A DNA stretch of 16,436 bases from an uncultured Chitinophagaceae bacterium (GTDB lineage: Bacteria; Bacteroidota; Bacteroidia; Chitinophagales; Chitinophagaceae), in contig CAKSVK010000076.1 in assembly GCA_934502905.1 (NCBI GenBank), positions 1-16,436 of the forward strand, given 5' to 3'. Position 1 is the first letter of the stretch, and the number at the start of each line of letters is the position of its first letter. Positions 6,751 through 14,086 of this stretch are shown here, one piece after another. The notes under the pieces are model-generated. The model made no database searches, was not told the DNA's origin, and was given only the letters and a program-made list of their open reading frames with translations. Position numbers and translations under genes: made by a program.

Positions 6751-7464
6751 AGATGCCTCCTGCGTCGGCATGACAAGCTGTGGGGCCTGGTTCAGCAATA
6801 GTGCAACTGTTCGGCACTAGTACTATCGTTCAATTCATATTCCACAGTCTGTCATTCCGAGGTACGAGGAATCTGTTTTACCTAAGGTAACCTGATACAG
6901 CACGGACCTTCATATGTAAATAGAAACACCCTGCAACGATAGATGCCTCCTGCGTCGGCATGACAAGCTGTGGAGCCTGGTTCAGCAATAGTACAACTAT
7001 TCGGCATTAGTACTATCGTTCAAGTCATATTCTACAGTCTGTCATTCCGAGGTACGAGGAATCTGTTTTACCTAAGGTAACCTGATACAGCATGATCCCC
7101 ATAATGTAAATAATAGAAACCCTGCAACGATAGATGCCTCCTGCGTCGGCATGACAAGCTGTGGAGCCTGGTTCAGCAATAGTGCAACTGTTCAGCATTA
7201 GTACCATCGTTCAATTCATATTCCACAGTCTGTCATTCCCGGGAACGAGGAATCTGTTTCCCTAAGGTAACCTGATACAGCACGGACCTTCATATGTAAA
7301 TAGAAACACCCTGCAACGATAGACGCCTCCTGCGTCGGCATGACAAGCTGTGGAGCCTGGTTCAACGATAGTGTAACTGTTCGGCACTAGTACTATCGTT
7401 CAATTCATATTCCACAGTCTGTCATTCCGAGGTACGAGGAATCTGTTTTACCTAAGGTAACCTG
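6751..7464. repeat. Tandem array of about 190-bp inverted-repeat units (four copies, last partial)
   Basis: Units start with AGATGCCTCC (AGACGCCTCC in the last) at 6751, 6941, 7132 and 7321, so the periods are 190, 191 and 189; the fourth breaks off near 7464. Each unit has a left arm of 34 bases (for example 6941-6974), a middle of about 55 bases, and a right arm (for example 6841-6874) that is the inverted left arm at about 27 of 34 positions. The arms contain GGCATGACA and TGTCATTCC. A spacer follows that includes the palindrome TTACCTAAGGTAA (6878-6890; one base changed in unit 3). Units are nearly identical, which points to recent tandem duplication. No gene is supported here. Confidence 0.85.
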
Positions 7465-7534
7465 TTCCGCCTAAAGCAATCTGCTTTCCATTCCTGTAAA
7501 TGAATTAATTTCGGATAAATGCTAACAATTGCCT

Positions 7535-7882
7535 ATGCCAGCATACCATTCATACTATGTATATATGCTAACCAATTTCACAAAAACCGTTCTATATACA
7601 GGCATTACAAATAATCTTCAGCAAAGGATCATTGAGCATTATTTAGCAAGAGGGAGTCAAAAAAGCTTTACCGGTAAATATAACTGCTTCTATTTGCTCT
7701 ACTATGAGGACTTCAAATATGTGAATGATGCCCTTGCCAGGGAAAAGGAAATTAAAGGCTGGAGCAGGAGAAAGAAAGTCATTTTAATCCAATCATTCAA
7801 CCCCGAAATGAAATTTCTTAATAACGAGCTTTTTGATGAATGGCCACCAAAGGATATGTTTCACAGAAAGGATTTACGGTAA
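7535..7882 (+). CDS. GIY-YIG nuclease-superfamily protein (URI/COG2827-like)
   Basis: Single-domain GIY-YIG protein of 115 residues. The frame begins at a TTG at 7529, but the ATG at 7535 is the better start. Landmarks are YYVYML (7-12) and LYTGITNNLQQRIIEH (20-35), corresponding to the GIY and YIG strands and the catalytic Arg31; FTGKY (45-49); LLYYEDF (54-60); and AREKEIKGW (68-76) with the metal-binding Glu70. All residues expected for catalysis appear present. Many such small proteins have no assigned function. This one lies directly after the tandem array of 190-bp palindromic units and before a diverged solo unit, so an involvement in moving or maintaining those repeats is possible (inference). 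It is the only plus-strand gene in the first 13.6 kb. Confidence 0.88.
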   Translation: MPAYHSYYVYMLTNFTKTVLYTGITNNLQQRIIEHYLARGSQKSFTGKYNCFYLLYYEDFKYVNDALAREKEIKGWSRRKKVILIQSFNPEMKFLNNELFDEWPPKDMFHRKDLR

Positions 7883-7896
7883 GCCTAGTGTTCAGC

Positions 7897-8020
7897 AGAT
7901 GCCTTCTGCGCCGGCATGACAAGCGGTAGCAGGGTATGTAGCAAACGGAACAATCGACCTACATCTGCACTGCAGTCCGGTATAACTTCTACAGTCTGTC
8001 ATTCCGGGGTACAGACCGGT
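7897..8020. repeat. Solo diverged copy of the palindromic repeat
   Basis: The left arm at 7897-7929 has AGATGCCTTCTGCGCCGGCA, and the right arm at about 7988-8020 has CTACAGTCTGTCATTCCGG. The core AGCAGGGTATGTAGCAAAC resembles the copy at 11722 more than the array units. It ends 5 bases before the phospholipase stop codon on the opposite side, so it forms the 3' end region of that gene's mRNA. Confidence 0.75.
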
Positions 8021-8025
8021 CTTCT

Positions 8026-10203
8026 TTATATTTCCGTTGCCATGGCAGGATCGCTTATGCCATGCCGTTGGGTCTCCACCCTTCCTGCAAAACGGTACAG
8101 AAATCCATCCTCCGTTCTGACAGAAAAATCGTACCAGTTGCCGCTGCTGCCCAACAACCAGGCTTTACTTTTCTTTTTTCCAGCTCCCAGCTTTATCAAC
8201 CAGGGACCTTCATCCTTATGCTGATACGCGTTTGCAACAATGGTGATGTTAACAGGATGACCGGCCGGATTATACACGACTGCCGAAATGGAGCCTTTTA
8301 CGTGATCATATGCTAATGCAACCTCCGGTTCGTGGTTTTGAATGCTACCGGAAAACTTATGAAAATAACCATTCGGGCCATATACTTCAAGATCATACGT
8401 TCCATCGGTTGCTGCAGTATCCCATTCATCGCTCAACATTTTGCCGGCTTCTACGGTATAACGCCTGGGTATTTTTTGCAGATGATTCATATCATAAACA
8501 TGATACACAGCCCCCGCAGCACCTTTGTTTTCGAATACCAGTCTTACTTTATTTTCACCTTTCAATACTTTGCAATGCGTATACAAACGGTAGGGAAGTT
8601 TTCTGGAATACCTGATCCCCTTTTCATGGTATAGCGGCGAAGGCGTATCAGGCGCCAGGGCCTTTGGCAATTTTTGGGAAGCTTCATCCAAAGCTGCATG
8701 ATCGGAGGTTGCAGGCATTGGAGGGATTACAGGATCATTGGGCGTTTCAAAATCAAAAGCAGAGGTCAGGTCGCTGCAAACAGCCCGGTGCCAGGGACTG
8801 ATAGCCGGTATAACCACTCCAAAACGTTTTTCTATAAACTGTCCAACAGATGTATGATCAGCTACTTCTGAATTTACCCATCCGCCTTTACTCCAGGGAG
8901 AAATGATATACATGGGCACACGCGGTCCCAGCCCCCAGGGGCGTATGTTCCCTGTAATAGTATCTCTTTTATCCTGGTAGATCCTTTTGCTGTTGGCACC
9001 CCAATGAATATTGGGAAATTCGTCTGTTCCCTTATCGTTATGAAAATACATACCCTGCAGGTCAAGCGTGGATTTACCAGCCAACGTACCATCAAGGTTA
9101 TAAGAAGGTACCGCAGGGGCAGGCAGGTGATCAAAAAGCCCATCATTTTCATCGAACGTAAGAAAGAAAGCCGTTTTGCTCCACACTTCGGGATTGGCCG
9201 TAACGGCGCTCAACACACTATGCGTAAAATCCGCGCCCCGGTAAGGACTTGAGGGCGCACCCGGATGCTCCGAATCGTCCTGCGAAGGCAATACCCAGCT
9301 TACCTGCGGAAGTGTATTATTCTTTACATCGTTCAGCAGGTCCTGTACAGACCAGTGCCGCATACCATTTTCGTAAACCGACGATCCCGGTTTAGCATTC
9401 CTGAAACTTTCAAACGCCAGACAACCATGCATCGCACCCGTCCAGTTGTTATTCGGATCCTGGTAGATCTTCCAACGTATACCGGCCTCCTGCAGCACAT
9501 CAGGTATGGTGGGCCAGGTAAAAGCATGGCCCCTGTATGTATAACCCGGATCGGGTATTTTGCCTGTGATCCAGCACCGCAGGTTGACAGGCTCTGAATG
9601 CTCATCGGTACAATTAATACCCGCTGCACGTTTCGCCGGATCAAAATTAGAGCCCGACCAAAAAACAATACGGTTGGGATCGGTTCCTGTTGCTACCGAA
9701 CAATGATAGGCATCACAGATCGTGAATGATTCGGCCATGGCATACTGAAAAGGTATTTCCTCCCTGGTATAATACGCCATAGAATAAGGCTTTTTAAACA
9801 AAGGCCAAAAGCCATATTTACCCTGGTTCCAGGCGGCCTGGGTATCCGGAAAATCATGGGGTGTTCCATTGATCAAAGCCGCATTGGTCGTCTTCCTGTT
9901 CGCCCTGTATGGGGGAATGATCTTTTTACCATCTGACTGATGAAACACTCTTTTCCCGCTTTCCAGCGGAATAGGGAACCGGTCTCCAAAACCCCGGACA
10001 CCTTTCATCGATCCAAAATAATGATCGAAAGAACGATTCTCCTGCATAAGGATCACAATATGCTTTACATCCTGGATGGACCTGGTAACATCGTTTGCTT
10101 TTACAGCCAATGCTTTTTCAAGCAGGGGCGTCCATATGGCAGTTGCCATTCCTGCACCTGCAGACATTTTAATGAATTTCCTCCTGTCGATCAGATTTGA
10201 CAT
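8026..10203 (-). CDS. Phosphocholine-specific phospholipase C, Tat-exported
   Basis: Secreted phosphoesterase of the non-hemolytic bacterial phospholipase C type, cleaving phosphatidylcholine-like lipids to diacylglycerol and a phosphorylated head group. It has 725 residues from the ATG at 10203; the frame runs two codons further to a TTG. The N-terminus has the Tat motif DRRKFIKMSAG (6-16) and a hydrophobic run. The phosphoesterase domain shows HIVILMQENRSFDHYFG (48-64), CSVATGTDPNR (168-178), DENDGLFDH (351-359) and DHTSVGQFIEKRF (449-461), the usual metal and active-site segments. Two repeated C-terminal DUF756-type domains lie at about 535-620 and 625-710. The length and order match the family, so the gene looks intact. 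It lies downstream of the BNR-protein gene on the same strand, 133 bases away, and is followed at once by a palindromic repeat. With the alkaline phosphatase it could supply phosphate. Confidence 0.94.
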   Translation of the reverse strand: MSNLIDRRKFIKMSAGAGMATAIWTPLLEKALAVKANDVTRSIQDVKHIVILMQENRSFDHYFGSMKGVRGFGDRFPIPLESGKRVFHQSDGKKIIPPYRANRKTTNAALINGTPHDFPDTQAAWNQGKYGFWPLFKKPYSMAYYTREEIPFQYAMAESFTICDAYHCSVATGTDPNRIVFWSGSNFDPAKRAAGINCTDEHSEPVNLRCWITGKIPDPGYTYRGHAFTWPTIPDVLQEAGIRWKIYQDPNNNWTGAMHGCLAFESFRNAKPGSSVYENGMRHWSVQDLLNDVKNNTLPQVSWVLPSQDDSEHPGAPSSPYRGADFTHSVLSAVTANPEVWSKTAFFLTFDENDGLFDHLPAPAVPSYNLDGTLAGKSTLDLQGMYFHNDKGTDEFPNIHWGANSKRIYQDKRDTITGNIRPWGLGPRVPMYIISPWSKGGWVNSEVADHTSVGQFIEKRFGVVIPAISPWHRAVCSDLTSAFDFETPNDPVIPPMPATSDHAALDEASQKLPKALAPDTPSPLYHEKGIRYSRKLPYRLYTHCKVLKGENKVRLVFENKGAAGAVYHVYDMNHLQKIPRRYTVEAGKMLSDEWDTAATDGTYDLEVYGPNGYFHKFSGSIQNHEPEVALAYDHVKGSISAVVYNPAGHPVNITIVANAYQHKDEGPWLIKLGAGKKKSKAWLLGSSGNWYDFSVRTEDGFLYRFAGRVETQRHGISDPAMATEI

Positions 10204-10336
10204 AATCAATACTAAATTAAACCACTAAGAAGTTAAGGCATACTAAGACCTTTCCTTAAATACCTTCAATTAAACCAATAATATTTGCTGCGCTGCAATG
10301 CTGCCCGGCAAACCTTATAGCTTCATCGCCCGCCTC

Positions 10337-11650
10337 TTATTCCAACACCCGGTATACAATATCCGCATCATAGTTCGTGTAATGCAGGTATTTCCTGCAC
10401 TGCATCCACAACAATACGGTCGGGTCCGACTTTTTCTTATAACGCGGTATAACGGGACGCACATTATTTAATGAGGAATTTCGGGTAATGGGGGTTATTT
10501 TCCAGGTTTTTCCAAAGTTCCCGGTAGTTGCCTTCGAGAGTTCAAATACACCGCTGACCTGGTGGGAAAAATAGATAGTTGACGGATCTGCAGGATCCAG
10601 TGTCATGCCACCTGAATAATTCTCTTCTCTTTGCTTTTTCCCCTCTTCATCTTCGGGAAACCATTTTCCGGAATGGATAAGCTGGTTGTCTTCCCATTTT
10701 CCTTTATGATACACGGCATAATAATACAAATGCTCCTGGTTGGCAGGATAGCGTGTATAGGCAACCACAGGACGTCCTTTTTTATCGATCGCGATATCAA
10801 ATATCCAGGCCTTGCCTGTTTCCGGGGTGGCTTTGTATACGACGGATGCATCTTCGGGATAAAAAGGCAGGTTATCAACCGTGCATATCTGTGTACCGTC
10901 GGCCCGCCAGAAAGTATTGTTTTCATAGTAACAATAGTACACGGAATTAAGCGGCTCATTGTTGGGATGCCCGTCGGTAAACAGCAGGTGTATCTTTGAT
11001 TTTCCGTCGGAATGGTATTTAACATATGGGCGGTTATTTACATCCAGCACTTTGGAGGTGATCACCACTTTGGGATCGGACCAGGTCTTTCCATTATCCG
11101 TTGAAGTGATCATATTAGGTTTAAAGCCGATCCAGCGACCGAAGCTGTACAGCTTATTTTGTTCGGCTTCCAGCCTGAATGGATTGGCATAACTGTATGT
11201 TTGCTTCTTGTATTTTTTAACGAGTGCCGAATCATAGGGTTGAAATACCACCGGTGTCCCAAAATGCGCTACATCGTAAGGCTGCTCTGTGGTATTCTGA
11301 ATAACGCCCATGCCGTTAACGGTACCGTTGTGCCAGGTGTACTGGCTTAGTATATGCCCGTCTGCCAGCTCCAGGAAAGCCGGGTTATCGTGATCATCTA
11401 CCTCCAGTTCCGGGTAGAGTTTTTTTGTAACAATCTTTCCTGAACCCGGCACTAACGATGCCGCATACACGTTCCCTCTTTTATCAATCCACCCGGTAAC
11501 GATCTCAGCTTTTTCAGCGCTGGTATAAATGGCGCGGGGGTCGCTGAACCAGCACCAGGCCCCGTCATCAGTGAGCACCTGCGGTTGCTGGGCATAGATC
11601 CCTGAAAAAGCCGGCAATAAAAAAAGAGACCATATGGCAATACGTATCAT
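10337..11650 (-). CDS. Secreted BNR-repeat (sialidase/lyase-like fold) protein
   Basis: 437 residues from the ATG at 11650; the frame reaches a TTG at 11686, but the ATG directly begins a signal peptide MIRIAIWSLFLLPAFSGIYA (1-20). The mature part resembles the BNR_4 beta-propeller family: GAWCWFSDPRAIY (30-42), DDHDNPAFLELADGHI (85-100), one good Asp-box STDNGKTW (183-190) and a degenerate one GNFGKTW (377-383). Related propellers include uncharacterised glycan-binding proteins and ulvan-lyase-like enzymes (PL24/PL25), but no catalytic assignment can be made from sequence reading. The phospholipase C gene follows on the same strand. No polysaccharide-utilisation genes (SusC/SusD) are nearby, so this is not an obvious PUL. 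No clear promoter was found upstream. Confidence 0.8.
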   Translation of the reverse strand: MIRIAIWSLFLLPAFSGIYAQQPQVLTDDGAWCWFSDPRAIYTSAEKAEIVTGWIDKRGNVYAASLVPGSGKIVTKKLYPELEVDDHDNPAFLELADGHILSQYTWHNGTVNGMGVIQNTTEQPYDVAHFGTPVVFQPYDSALVKKYKKQTYSYANPFRLEAEQNKLYSFGRWIGFKPNMITSTDNGKTWSDPKVVITSKVLDVNNRPYVKYHSDGKSKIHLLFTDGHPNNEPLNSVYYCYYENNTFWRADGTQICTVDNLPFYPEDASVVYKATPETGKAWIFDIAIDKKGRPVVAYTRYPANQEHLYYYAVYHKGKWEDNQLIHSGKWFPEDEEGKKQREENYSGGMTLDPADPSTIYFSHQVSGVFELSKATTGNFGKTWKITPITRNSSLNNVRPVIPRYKKKSDPTVLLWMQCRKYLHYTNYDADIVYRVLE

Positions 11651-11721
11651 CGTGCCGGTTGAATTTAAAAAGTGAATATTACCCAATCAATATCTTAACT
11701 CTTTTTACGGGGCATTCAGGC

Positions 11722-11829
11722 AGATACCTCCTCAGGTCGGCATAACAAGCAGTAGCAGGGTATTCAGCAACTGAAGCAATAGCACAACATCTGCTAATTC
11801 CCCAGCCTGTCATCCGGGTACGGACTGTC
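11722..11829. repeat. Second solo copy of the palindromic repeat
   Basis: The left arm begins AGATACCTCCTCAGGTCGGC at 11722. The core AGCAGGGTATTCAGCAACTG is close to the copy at 7897. The right arm CAGCCTGTCATCCGGGTACG ends near 11829. It lies 8 bases beyond the xseB stop codon, the same placement as the copy after the phospholipase gene. Confidence 0.7.
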
Positions 11830-11837
11830 CTGCATTA

Positions 11838-12065
11838 TCAGTCATCTTCATCTTCCTCCTCATCCGTTGCGGTATCCAGTTCCGTCAGGATCTTCTTTAC
11901 GTCTTCTTCTGTAGTGGCAAGCTTGTTTTTGCAGAGCTTGATCAGCTCCGTTGCCCGTTTTACCTTTTCTGATAGCTCGTCCACAGATATCTCTCCCTGC
12001 TCAATTTCAGAAACAATGTGCTGCAGTTCTTCAAAGGCCTCTGTATAATTAATTTTAGCTTTCAT
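11838..12065 (-). CDS. xseB: Exodeoxyribonuclease VII small subunit
   Basis: 75 residues, normal for XseB. The start is the ATG at 12065; the longer frame to a TTG at 12128 lies inside xseA and is not used. The sequence NYTEAFEELQHIVSEIEQGE followed by a second helix ending in LCKNKLATTEEDVKKIL matches the two-helix family pattern in which several small subunits coat the long coiled coil of XseA. The C-terminus is strongly acidic (TDEEEDEDD). The start overlaps the last 11 bases of xseA, so the pair is translationally coupled. Confidence 0.93.
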   Translation of the reverse strand: MKAKINYTEAFEELQHIVSEIEQGEISVDELSEKVKRATELIKLCKNKLATTEEDVKKILTELDTATDEEEDEDD

Positions 12066-13527
12066 GATCTGGTTGGGTGCTTTGTTGTACAATACTGGTA
12101 ATACTACCATCAAAAACGGTAGTATCAATAATATCCCCCGGGTTTACTTCTTCGCCGGACCTGATCACCTTCCCGTTCCGTAAGGTAATGCTATATCCAC
12201 GTTTCAGTACATTCACCGGGTTCATATTATTTATATTCTTTTCCACATTTTTCAATTCCAGGATTTTCTCCTTTACTGCCAGCCTGCTATGCACATCCAG
12301 CTTTTGCTGGAGCTGACTGACGACCGTACTATGATGACCAAGCTGTTTTTTGCTGTCTTTCCGTATATGAACAGCAAAATTATCTATAGCTGTTCCAGCC
12401 TGGAGACAAAGATTTCCTGCTGACTTTACAATTGCCCGTTTGGTAACCTGCAGACTTTCATTTTCATATTTCATCCTGAATTTTACCTGCTGTCTTAATG
12501 ATCCCGAAAGGTTCCTGATCTCGCCGTAGTGGAGGCGAATGTTATTTTCCGTGAGGTGCCGGAATGACCTGAGCACCCCCTCAAACCTATCCTTTTCAGA
12601 TATGACCTTTCGCCTGGCCAGCTCCGTTATTCGTCTTTCCGCCTCCTGCACCGGCACGGAAAAGTTATGAAATTGCTGTATCAGGTATTCCGCCAGCTTG
12701 GTTGGGGTAATAGCATTGGAAAAAGAGATCATTTCCGCCACCGTTTCGTTGGTAGCATGTCCTATACCTGTAATGACCGGGATAGGGAACAGCGCAATAG
12801 CTTTTGCGAGCTCGTAATTATTATAACAGGTAAGTCCTATATCGCCGCCCCCGCCACGGATAATGGCAACCACATCAAAATGGTCTTTTACCTTCCGGAT
12901 ACGCCTGAGCTGACTGATGATAGCCGGGGCAGCATGATCACCCTGCAGCAGCGATGGAAATAACAAATGAAAAAAGCGGTAGTTCCAGTCGTTACCATTG
13001 ATCACTTTTAGAAAGTCAGCCAACCCCTTGCTGGTTTCAACAGATATGATAGCGATCCGTTGCGGCAGCAGGGGTAAGGCATGGCGCTTATTCCTGTTAT
13101 AGATCCTTTCCTGCTGTAAACGGTGAATGGTTTCAAGCTTTTCTGCTTCCAGGTCGCCCAGTGTAAAAGCCGGATCAATGTCCATGATCCAGAGTGCGAG
13201 CCCATGTACAGGATCAAATGATACCTTTGCCCGGAATAATATTTTGATACCATCTTTCAACGGCTCTTTCAACAATTGCAGGAAATTTTGGTTGATCCTG
13301 CTGTAATCGTCTCTCCACAAATTCGCCCTGATCTGTGCTATCACCCTCCCCTCTTTTTTCTCTACCAGTTCGGGATAACAATGCCCTGAATGTTTATAAT
13401 AGTTGAGCTTATTCATTTCCGCCTTTACCCAAAAGGAACTGTTATACCTTTCAGTCAGGGTTTTCTGAATGCTCCTGCTTACTTCATGTAAAGAAAAAAT
13501 GGATCTGTCGCCTGCTTTTTCCGGCAT
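12055..13527 (-). CDS. xseA: Exodeoxyribonuclease VII large subunit, atypical catalytic motif
   Basis: Catalytic subunit of exonuclease VII, which degrades single-stranded DNA and acts in mismatch repair and tolerance of DNA damage. It has 490 residues (E. coli 456). The N-terminal OB-fold covers about 10-115 (FWVKAEMNKLNYYKHSGHCY is characteristic), the nuclease domain about 130-290 (LPQRIAIISVETSKGLADF, VAIIRGGGGDIG, VITGIGHATNETV), and a long helical C-terminal region that binds XseB follows. Asp171, Arg224 and His257 correspond to the E. coli catalytic Asp155, Arg205 and His238, but the Asp of the usual GHETD is Asn260. A strong ribosome-binding sequence GAAAGGAGG (13545-13537) precedes the ATG at 13527. 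The gene is divergent from the small gene at 13653. Confidence 0.92.
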   Translation of the reverse strand: MPEKAGDRSIFSLHEVSRSIQKTLTERYNSSFWVKAEMNKLNYYKHSGHCYPELVEKKEGRVIAQIRANLWRDDYSRINQNFLQLLKEPLKDGIKILFRAKVSFDPVHGLALWIMDIDPAFTLGDLEAEKLETIHRLQQERIYNRNKRHALPLLPQRIAIISVETSKGLADFLKVINGNDWNYRFFHLLFPSLLQGDHAAPAIISQLRRIRKVKDHFDVVAIIRGGGGDIGLTCYNNYELAKAIALFPIPVITGIGHATNETVAEMISFSNAITPTKLAEYLIQQFHNFSVPVQEAERRITELARRKVISEKDRFEGVLRSFRHLTENNIRLHYGEIRNLSGSLRQQVKFRMKYENESLQVTKRAIVKSAGNLCLQAGTAIDNFAVHIRKDSKKQLGHHSTVVSQLQQKLDVHSRLAVKEKILELKNVEKNINNMNPVNVLKRGYSITLRNGKVIRSGEEVNPGDIIDTTVFDGSITSIVQQSTQPDHES

Positions 13528-13628
13528 TGTGTTTTGCCTCCTTTCGCAATATTACAAAGGAATATGGAAAACATGTTCCGGGTAAAAAACTTCCGGTCCG
13601 GCACCCTCCTTTATCTTTCTCCCTGGTA

Positions 13629-13636
13629 TATCTTTG
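13629..13636 (+). promoter_or_regulatory. -7 promoter box of the 78-residue protein gene
   Basis: TATCTTTG matches TAnnTTTG, 16 bases before the ATG, so the leader would be about 10 bases. No clear TTG lies at -33. Confidence 0.45.
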
Positions 13637-13652
13637 CAGGACAAATAATCCA

Positions 13653-13889
13653 ATGGACGAGGAATTTGAACTGCCGGTACATCATAAGGGCAAAGACCTG
13701 CTATTGCCGGCAACGTTACAGATCAGCGCATACAGTCACCGTATACTGGTGAACCTGAACGAAAAAATAGTAATTTTCGAGCCGGATGAGGAGCGAAACT
13801 ACCGTGCTTTTTTACAGGACCCCGAAGCTGTGACAGATACGCAGCTGGTGCAGGCCGTCATTGCTGCCATTGAACATTTATTCAAATAG
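13653..13889 (+). CDS. Conserved small Bacteroidota protein, function unknown
   Basis: 78 residues from the ATG at 13653; the frame is open upstream to an ATG at 13527, but that stretch overlaps the promoter region and reads like non-coding sequence. The product begins MDEEFELPVHHKGKDLLLPA and contains a mid-region IVIFEPDEERNYRAF, features I associate with a small, widely conserved Bacteroidota family of unknown role. There is no membrane segment or signal peptide. It is transcribed divergently from xseA, with 125 bases between the two starts. Nothing in the sequence indicates a function. Confidence 0.75.
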   Translation: MDEEFELPVHHKGKDLLLPATLQISAYSHRILVNLNEKIVIFEPDEERNYRAFLQDPEAVTDTQLVQAVIAAIEHLFK

Positions 13890-14001
13890 CAGATGAAAGC
13901 CCATGTTTTTTAAAGCGTATATACCAATAAGCAAGACATTTCCCCGTCAGATGACGCAGCCTTCCTGAAGCAACATTAAAAATAATCCAAATAAAAATTA
14001 C

Positions 14002-14020
14002 TGTGCAAAAATATTGCACA
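14002..14020. promoter_or_regulatory. Dyad upstream of the rtcB -7 box
   Basis: Perfect inverted repeat TGTGCAA-AAATA-TTGCACA ends 9 bases before the -7 box at 14030. Its position around -33 suggests a regulator site. The binding protein is unknown. Confidence 0.5.
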
Positions 14021-14029
14021 CTTCCACTA

Positions 14030-14037
14030 TAGTTTTG
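14030..14037 (+). promoter_or_regulatory. -7 promoter box of rtcB
   Basis: TAGTTTTG matches TAnnTTTG, giving a leader of about 43 bases. The leader contains a small hairpin ACCC-TTCG-GGGT (14055-14066). The -33 element is not obvious and may be replaced by an activator bound to the dyad. Confidence 0.45.
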
Positions 14038-14086
14038 TGGCATTGATCGTTAACACCCTTCGGGGTAGAACTAATAAAAAATCACT

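Noticed and set aside
6596..6820. 74-residue plus-strand frame
   Set aside because: It runs through the candidate operator and promoter and into the first repeat unit; its composition is not protein-like.
7025..7207. 60-residue minus-strand frame in the repeat array
   Set aside because: It is formed by the repeat sequence itself, interrupted or changed in sister units, and has no protein features.
6751..7464. CRISPR-like repeat pattern
   Set aside because: Units are about 190 bp and tandem without unique spacers, the opposite of a CRISPR array.
10204..10336. Promoter for the phospholipase C gene
   Set aside because: No TAnnTTTG box with acceptable spacing was found; the gene may be read from the BNR-protein promoter.
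13527..13652. N-terminal extension of the 78-residue protein
   Set aside because: The extension covers the xseA start, its ribosome-binding site and the -7 box; the downstream ATG fits the conserved protein.
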